From the NCBI GenBank assembly GCA_027604005.1, contig JADGJT010000520.1:1-13550 (forward strand): a DNA stretch of 13,550 nt, given 5' to 3'. The position numbers and the translations under genes are program-made. The notes beneath the pieces were generated by a model that was given only the letters and a program-made list of their open reading frames with translations, ran no database searches and had not been told where the DNA came from. This document shows positions 9,701 through 13,550 of this stretch, in pieces (positions within the stretch are counted from its first letter, which is position 1; each line of letters starts with the position of its first letter). This stretch comes from Dinochytrium kinnereticum. Taxonomy: Eukaryota > Chytridiomycota > Chytridiomycetes > Chytridiales > Chytridiaceae.

Positions 9701-10295
9701 TGCCTTCAACCCGCCCCAAGATCCTGTGGTTCCTTTTAGGGGTTGCGGAGTGACGAGCATGGGTGAATGGACTCTGACGGACAAACACGCTGGTCGGGGC
9801 GGTCTTTCGGGTGGCGGAGAGAGATGGCGATTTCAGGTGGTGGGGTCGGGTCGGGGTTCCATCAAACAGCTTTCGGGAGGCCGAACAGGTCGGGGTTCTT
9901 GTGAGAGACTTCAAGGGTGATCGGGAGATCTTGGTTTTGGATGGGGTGATGTGGGTTCGTTGAGGCGGGGGGACGAGAAACGGCGATGCGTCGTCCTTTG
10001 CGGAGGGATGTGGTAAGGAGGTTGAAACATCTGTTCTTCCATGTGGATCGATGGACGAGACCTGAAGCAGAGTGGAAGAATCCAAGGAGACGCCCTCGGA
10101 TCCCGTGGCGAATGAAGAGCCGCTGATGAGGAGCCTCTGCTTCAGCTTCTTGTAAGCCTTGTACTTTTCAGCCACAGGCGGGAAGCCCTTGACGTCCTCC
10201 TTGGAGGGCTTCCGTCCAAACTTCTCCTCAAACCTGGTCTCCCAGGTGCGAAGCTTTGTCCTCAAGGCGAGGAGGGCGCCTTGGTCGTCGTCCAT
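3767..10295 (-). CDS. RECQL4-like: RECQL4-type DNA helicase with fused N-terminal Sld2 region, 21 exons, about 1580 residues
   Basis: An ATP-dependent 3'-5' RecQ DNA helicase joined to an Sld2-type replication-initiation region, expected in the nucleus, where animal RECQL4 helps load or activate the CMG helicase at origins and acts in repair. Exons: 9085-10295, 8925-8987, 8792-8863, 8119-8740, 7979-8075, 7688-7907, 7419-7604, 7235-7350, 7117-7179, 6874-7043, 6604-6779, 6281-6484, 6086-6164, 5791-6018, 5321-5693, 5061-5197, 4927-4986, 4394-4782, 4246-4310, 4044-4104, 3767-3917; they sum to 4743 nt in one frame. Domains: Sld2 head at residues 7-55 ([15 protein letters not shown]), S/T-P cluster at 117-320, [12 protein letters not shown] at 735-746, FRPGQ at 860-864, Walker A TGGGKS at 883-888, DEVH at 986-989 followed by SHNFR, LTGTAT at 1021-1026, [11 protein letters not shown] at 1139-1149, [15 protein letters not shown] from 1170, and the RECQL4 C-terminal motif [13 protein letters not shown] from 1515. 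SHNFR, PAHCH and the C-terminal motif point to RECQL4 rather than BLM/Sgs1, RecQ1 or Hrq1. Least certain: the ends of exons 12, 13, 17 and 18. Confidence 0.92.
3918..4043 (-). other. Last intron of the RECQL4-like gene with (CT)n tract
   Basis: A 126-nt intron with donor GTAACC and acceptor CTCGATGCAG. Its pyrimidine tract is a (CT)n run, seen on the plus strand as GA repeats around 3927-3940. Exact removal joins SSQW to [20 protein letters not shown], which matches the end of the RECQL4 C-terminal domain and confirms the boundary. Confidence 0.8.
4246..4310 (-). other. 65-nt exon 19 of the RECQL4-like gene
   Basis: A small exon between introns 4311-4393 (donor GTAAGT, acceptor GATCAG) and 4105-4245 (donor GTATCA, acceptor CCCCAG). 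It encodes [20 protein letters not shown] and carries the frame from phase 2 to phase 1. Without it the flanking exons cannot join in frame: exon 18 would run straight into a TAA at 4390-4392. Its product aligns with the helix that precedes the AKIFHG motif in animal RECQL4, so the exon is real on both phase and homology grounds. Confidence 0.85.
4783..4926 (-). other. Candidate GC-AG intron in the RECQL4-like gene
   Basis: The best join of exons 17 and 18 uses a donor reading AAG then GCAAGTTA and an acceptor ACAAATAG, removing 144 nt in phase 0. GCAAGT after AG is the typical non-canonical GC donor. The GT alternative, three codon positions on (GTTAAT, 4921-4922, spliced to the AAAAAG acceptor near 4773), also keeps frame but has a poor donor and acceptor. 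Both models give almost the same protein, differing by a few residues before [14 protein letters not shown]. Confidence 0.55.
8119..8740 (-). other. Exon 4: disordered, highly charged linker between Sld2 and helicase parts
   Basis: Encodes about residues 449-656 of the RECQL4-like protein. It opens with a basic patch ([17 protein letters not shown]), passes through a Pro/Ser/acid-rich stretch, and ends with alternating basic clusters ([11 protein letters not shown]) and an acidic run ([15 protein letters not shown]). The short next exon (7979-8075) is again Lys-rich. Such basic patches are typical nuclear-localisation and DNA-binding tails of the RECQL4 N-terminal region; no enzymatic domain is present. 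Confidence 0.75.
9085..10295 (-). other. Sld2/Drc1-like N-terminal exon with CDK-site cluster
   Basis: Exon 1 of the RECQL4-like gene, encoding residues 1-403 plus part of 404. Residues about 7-55 match the conserved head of Sld2/Drc1 and metazoan RECQL4: Trp-Glu in a helix, then [10 protein letters not shown], then [12 protein letters not shown]. From about residue 104 to 320 there are 16 Ser/Thr-Pro pairs, of which nine fit the full CDK consensus S/T-P-x-K/R (for example TPSK 117-120, SPLK 126-129, TPLK, TPGK, TPRK, SPAK, SPVK). In budding yeast, CDK phosphorylation of Sld2 drives its binding to Dpb11; the same control is likely here, by inference. The ATG at 10293-10295 is chosen because the conserved head begins within ten residues of it. 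The plus-strand frame at 9357-9920 is a shadow of this exon. Confidence 0.85.
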
Positions 10296-10407
10296 GTTTT
10301 CAACAATGGAATGTCAGTTCCTCTGTCTCCACAGAGGTGCTCTTTGGCGGCTATCTGTCCGAAACAGTGGACACACTTAATCGCATATTTATTGTGATAC
10401 GTTTTCT
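10296..10407 (-). promoter_or_regulatory. 112-bp spacer: thioredoxin reductase 3' end and helicase promoter
   Basis: The whole space between the thioredoxin reductase stop (10408) and the RECQL4-like start (10295). It must contain the end of one transcript and the start of the next, unless the transcripts overlap. No TATA box is visible on the minus strand. The only clear element is the AATAAA noted separately. Confidence 0.6.
10388..10393 (-). terminator. Polyadenylation signal AATAAA of thioredoxin reductase
   Basis: AATAAA on the minus strand, 15 bases past the TGA of the thioredoxin reductase gene. Position and orientation fit the polyadenylation signal, implying a very short 3' untranslated region and a transcript end inside the 112-bp spacer. 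Confidence 0.6.
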
Positions 10408-11896
10408 TCAGTGGTCGAGCTCCTGACCTTCCAACCAGCGCTCACAGTCCAGAGCCGCCATGCATCCAGACCCAGCCGCTGTGATGGCCTGGCGGTAGGT
10501 GTGGTCCTGAACATCTCCGCATGCAAACACCCCCTCAACGCTGGTGTAGGTGCTGGGAACACCATGGTTTGGGTACGTCTTGATGTAGCCCGTCTCATCC
10601 ACATCAAGCTGGTTGGCAAAGCATTCCGTGTTGGGCTTGTGGCCAATGGCGTAGAACAACCCGTTGGTCTCCAAATCAGTTCTCTCGCCCGTGACGGTGT
10701 CCTCAATGGTCAATGACTTGAGAAGACGGTCTCCCTTGGCCTCGATGGGCACCTTGTTCCAGAGAACTTCCACCTTGGGGTGGTTTACAAGGCGATCGGC
10801 CATCACCTTGGAGGCGCGAAGCTTGTTCCTTCGAACGAGAACATACACCTTGGACGCGAACTTTGTCAAAAAGGTCGCCTCCTCAGACGCAGAGTCACCA
10901 CCACCTACGACGACAAGGGCTAAAGAATAGGATGTCAGATTTTTATAGTCATGAAAAAAGAGAGAGGAGTGAAAAACTAACGCTTGTTTCTGAAGATGGG
11001 CGCAGCACCGTCGCAAACGGCGCATGCGGAGATACCAGCCTGCCAGAAGGTGTCCTCGCCGTCAATGTGAAGCTATTCATTGAAAGAAGTGGCGGTCAAT
11101 CCAATTTCCAATCGCAAGAGCTAAGAACGCACCCTCTTTGCAGTGGCCCCAGTGGCAATGACCAAAGAGTCCGCCAAGATGGCATCCTGATGACAAACAG
11201 AATCAGCAATCAGTATCAGGAAAGCATGGTGAAAAACTGAAGCCTGGCATCGTACCGCGTCATCAGTGTCATTTCCCTCCCTCCATATCCGGAAAGGACG
11301 CTTGCTGAGGTCAACTCTGGAGATGGTTTCTGAAATGATCGTGGTGCCAAACTTGAGGGATTGCTCCTTCATCTGAAATGGATCAATGGAATCCAAGGAA
11401 TTAGATGGGGTGATTCATTTTCGCAGTCAGGCACACCCACCAAGTCCATGATCTCACTACCACCAATACCGTTCGGGAATCCGGGGACTTTTTTTTTTGG
11501 ATGTAGTTAAGGTTCAGTTGGTTAGATCCAACAAAACGATGATGTACGCATGGAAGATCAGAAAACATGCCCGAGATGGGGAGGGGGGGAGGGAGGGAGA
11601 CAGGTCTCCTCCTCCTCTCGACAATACCCACAGTTTTCAACATCGGTGGTGGTGGTAAGCTGTCCACCGGCGGCAACACCTATTCAATAAAGACAAAAAA
11701 AGAGAGTCCGTCAGCCCATGCATGCATTCCCAAGTCAAGCGATGGAGCACAGCCGAGCCAAACGCAACCAACCTCCAGCCAAGAACCCTTCGTACATCAC
11801 GGGGGCAAGGTTCGCGCGCGCGAGGTAGATTGCGGCAGTGTGGCCAGCAGGGCCAGAGCCGATGATGACGACCTTGTAGTGCTGATTGCTGGACAT
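10408..11896 (-). CDS. TRR1: Thioredoxin reductase (NADPH), low-molecular-weight type, seven exons, 330 residues
   Basis: FAD enzyme that passes electrons from NADPH to thioredoxin, feeding ribonucleotide reductase, peroxiredoxins and methionine sulfoxide reductase; cytosolic, since the FAD fold starts at residue 8 with no targeting peptide. Exons: 11773-11896, 11632-11679, 11441-11487, 11256-11372, 11133-11186, 10982-11072, 10408-10919; all introns are GT-AG, 60-144 nt, and the 993 nt stay in frame. Landmarks: GSGPAG at 13-18 (FAD), [17 protein letters not shown] at 46-62, ATGATAKR at 123-130, active-site CAVC at 147-150 in [16 protein letters not shown] at 166-171 with VRRNKLRAS downstream (NADPH), and [10 protein letters not shown] at 290-299 followed by [15 protein letters not shown]. 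Length and all catalytic residues are normal for the family. The ATG at 11894-11896 gives the usual short N-terminus. The downstream neighbour on the same strand is the RECQL4-like gene, 112 bp away. Confidence 0.97.
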
Positions 11897-12436
11897 GGAT
11901 GAGGACGGGATGATGGTGGACGGATGGATGGAAGGAAGGATGGATGTGAGATGAGCCCTCGTTTAAAATCTTTGAAATGCGTTCAAACACGAAAAGGGAA
12001 GTGAGGGAGGATTTGAAATTTGGGCCAGCAGTAGTGGGACAAAGCAACTGGTTTGTGGTTGGTATCAACATCAACAGAGGGTTTGGTTGGAGGTGAATCT
12101 TCCACCGACAGCTTTCTTGATGCTGCTGCTGCTGAAGGGTGCGTGGAAGGGACAACAGCGCGTGCATCAGTCAGTCAGCGCATCGAGCATCATATTCATG
12201 GCTGGGTGGCTGGGTGCAAAAGATGAGATCAAGATCAGATCAAGCACTCCTGGATGATGTCTGCAAAATAGTACTGTAATCACGACAAGAACACAGCAGA
12301 TGATCTTTACAGGATCATCATCGTAACTTATTTGGACGCTATCACCCGGCGCGGGCGACCTTCGGCAGTGAGCAGCTGGAGCGAAGATGCAGCAGCCAGA
12401 GTGAGGTACCCCAACGGTGGGGGCGGTGGGCGTATT
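11897..12436. promoter_or_regulatory. Upstream region of thioredoxin reductase, likely divergent promoter
   Basis: No supported gene. Just upstream of the start codon the minus strand is a pyrimidine-rich leader built of CATC/CTTC tetranucleotide repeats (11904-11950), typical of a 5' untranslated region. Further out there is a short CTG-type repeat near 12118-12135 and a TGACTGACTGA run near 12168-12178. I looked for the TTACTAA/TTAGTAA sites of the Yap1 oxidative-stress factor and saw none that I can defend. The minus frame at 11637-12167 is low-complexity read-through of this leader. Confidence 0.45.
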
Positions 12437-13276
12437 ATGTCTGAGGGTGCTGCAGCCAGCGGTAGGAACAAAGTCGGTGTAAACAAGAGAACCACGTTGT
12501 GACAGCAAGAATACTTCCTACCACTTGAGCGGTAGAAGCGGATTCAATGACGATACTTGTTACAACTTGGTGGTTTGCTACTGATTCAGGTCGACACATG
12601 GTAGTCAAAGCGGACAAGCTATACAGTTGTTTTGGCTTATTGCGAAAATATGTGCAAGGAGGTAGGGACAGGGAGAATACTAAAGCAGATGTTTGCAAGG
12701 ATGTAAGTATAGGGAGAACACCAAAGCAGAATATACAGGGGCGAGGACGCATAAGTCGGATAATGTCAGGGGTCAGGAAGCAAGATGGAGTAATAGCAGA
12801 ATGGTGAATGCCTTGGCGTTGTAAAAGCGCGGTGTTTGCCGGCTCAGTGCGAACATTGCTGCTGACGTCAAGCGACGGATGAATTGCAGCCGGAAAGGGG
12901 GGTACCCAACAGCCATGTTGTCCCGAGGGACACGGGCTCCTCGTCATCAGTATTGAGCAGCGCCGGCCCAGCCAGGCCGTCGCTTCCTCCTGCGTCCCCT
13001 TCCCCGATGGGGCGAATGGGGGTGGATCAAACCGGCTGGAGCCACCCACTCACTACCTCTACGCAGGAGTACCCCACCCAGTGAGTCAACCGCCCTTGCT
13101 TCCCTAAAGCGAGTCCACCACCGTTGCCTCCCCACAGTAGTCTCTCTTCACATTCGTCTCGCTTCGCCTTCTCGGCTCACCCGTCAAAGAGCCCAACGCC
13201 TCGCATGCGCAACACCATGCATCCAGCTATGCACCAGAGTCCGCCTAGTCCCACCAACAAGAATGTGTTAGTGTGA
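12437..13276 (+). CDS. Candidate Ser/Pro-rich protein, plus strand, three exons
   Basis: Not recognised. The best supported part is exon 12890-13080 joined to exon 13138-13276 across a 57-nt intron with a strong donor (GTGAGT) and strong acceptor (CTCCCCACAG), phase matched. It encodes a disordered Ser/Pro/His-rich chain (for example TGSSSSVLSSAGPARPSLPP, SPTPRMRNTMHPAM, HQSPPSPTNKN) and stops at TGA 13274-13276. A possible first exon, 12437-12478 (ATG TCT GAG ..., donor GTAAAC), splices in phase 0 to the acceptor ATTGCAG at 12889 across a 411-nt intron; this gives 123 residues in all but is the weak part. The chain could be the N-terminus of a longer regulatory or RNA-binding protein continuing to the right through another intron; that is speculation. 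It is divergent from thioredoxin reductase. Confidence 0.4.
12670..12730 (+). repeat. Two imperfect 20-bp direct repeats
   Basis: Copies at 12670-12689 (AGGGAGAATACTAAAGCAGA) and 12711-12730 (AGGGAGAACACCAAAGCAGA) match at 18 of 20 positions and start 41 bases apart. They lie in the long non-coding stretch right of thioredoxin reductase, or inside the proposed first intron of the plus-strand candidate. No function is evident. Confidence 0.6.
12863..12870. promoter_or_regulatory. Perfect CRE palindrome TGACGTCA
   Basis: An exact eight-base TGACGTCA, the consensus site of ATF/CREB-type bZIP factors, 20 bases before the first well-supported exon of the plus-strand candidate and about 970 bases upstream of thioredoxin reductase. 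In fungi such sites serve stress-responsive bZIP factors. Whether it is used, and for which gene, cannot be read from the sequence. Confidence 0.35.
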
Positions 13277-13497
13277 GAAAATAGGGTCCAAAATAATTTC
13301 AGTATGACACATAATAATTATAATAATTAATGTCAGGGGCAGTTGTCACACACAGTGAAACAGATGGTTACACAGTTTGAATATAGAAGGATACAATTGA
13401 ATAAATAATTCATGAGTAATAAAACATTTAATTTCATTTTAATAATAATTCAATTTAATTTAATATATATAATTGAAACTCTTTACATTATTATTTA
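13277..13497. other. AT-rich non-coding tail
   Basis: Base composition changes sharply after about 13277, from the GC-rich sequence of the preceding exons to runs of AATAATT, TTTAATT and ATATATAT. There is no open frame worth calling. It could be an intron or 3' flank of the plus-strand gene, or an old insertion. Confidence 0.5.
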
Positions 13498-13550
13498 GGG
13501 CCCGTTTCAAGTAGAAATAGAGGAAAAATTAATAGAGGTAGCAGTGCTTT
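13498..13550 (+). mobile_element. Possible left end of a PIF/Harbinger-like transposon or MITE
   Basis: The sequence TTA (13495-13497) is followed by GGGCCCGTTTCAAG. Plant Tourist/PIF-Harbinger elements often start GGGCCTGTTT next to a TTA target duplication, and this resembles that pattern. Only one end would lie in the window, so neither the inverted partner nor a transposase can be seen. The call is a pattern match and is weak. Confidence 0.2.

Noticed and set aside
9357..9920. 187-codon plus-strand frame
   Set aside because: Fully antisense to the Sld2-coding exon, low-complexity Arg/Ser/His-rich product, no splice or promoter support.
8988..10295. A stand-alone 435-residue Sld2 protein ending at 8988
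   Set aside because: Its last 30 or so residues are read-through of an intron with a clear GTATGC donor; splicing carries the frame on into the helicase exons.
11637..12167. 176-codon minus-strand frame over the thioredoxin reductase start
   Set aside because: It crosses exons 1-2 and intron 1 of the reductase in the wrong frame and is His/Ser-rich from leader repeats.
12435..13049. 204-codon minus-strand frame
   Set aside because: Cys/Pro/Ser-rich with no domain; the plus strand in its right half has better splice-supported frames.
1..13550. tRNA, rRNA, CRISPR or complete transposon
   Set aside because: No T-loop GGTTCRANYCC box, no rRNA-like block, no regularly spaced repeats and no transposase or reverse transcriptase motif was seen on either strand.

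Overview
The window looks like nuclear DNA of a unicellular or fungal-type eukaryote. Genes are split by short GT-AG introns (mostly about 45-145 nt), they lie close together, and polyadenylation-type AATAAA signals sit just past two stop codons. The thioredoxin reductase is the small bacterial-type enzyme used by fungi, plants and many protists rather than the large selenoenzyme of animals. I lean towards a fungus, perhaps an early-diverging lineage, but an algal or stramenopile host is not excluded.

Layout, left to right. A plus-strand gene enters from the left edge and ends at about 508 (weak call). From about 860 to 11896 everything I can support is on the minus strand: a 77-residue two-exon candidate (862-1241), an intronless 290-residue unknown protein (1348-2220), a 132-residue three-exon candidate (2797-3610), a very large 21-exon gene (3767-10295), and a seven-exon cytosolic thioredoxin reductase (10408-11896). 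Right of 11896 is a roughly 0.5-1 kb divergent promoter region, then a Ser/Pro-rich plus-strand candidate gene (12437-13276), then an AT-rich tail that may contain the left end of a DNA transposon.

The main result is the large gene. I rebuilt it exon by exon with reading phase kept across all 20 introns. It encodes one protein of about 1580 residues with an Sld2/Drc1-type replication-initiation region at the N-terminus (conserved head, a cluster of CDK-type S/T-P-x-K/R sites, and an NFRxxK basic motif) fused to a complete RecQ helicase of the RECQL4 subtype, including the RECQL4-specific C-terminal domain. In budding and fission yeasts Sld2/Drc1 is a separate, helicase-free protein, whereas animals have the fused RECQL4. 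Here both features sit in one chain: a RECQL4 architecture with a yeast-like CDK-site-rich Sld2 part.

Thioredoxin reductase and the RECQL4-like gene are in tandem with only 112 bp between them. Thioredoxin supplies electrons to ribonucleotide reductase, so both genes serve DNA synthesis, but any functional coupling is inference. I found no rRNA, tRNA, CRISPR array or complete mobile element.
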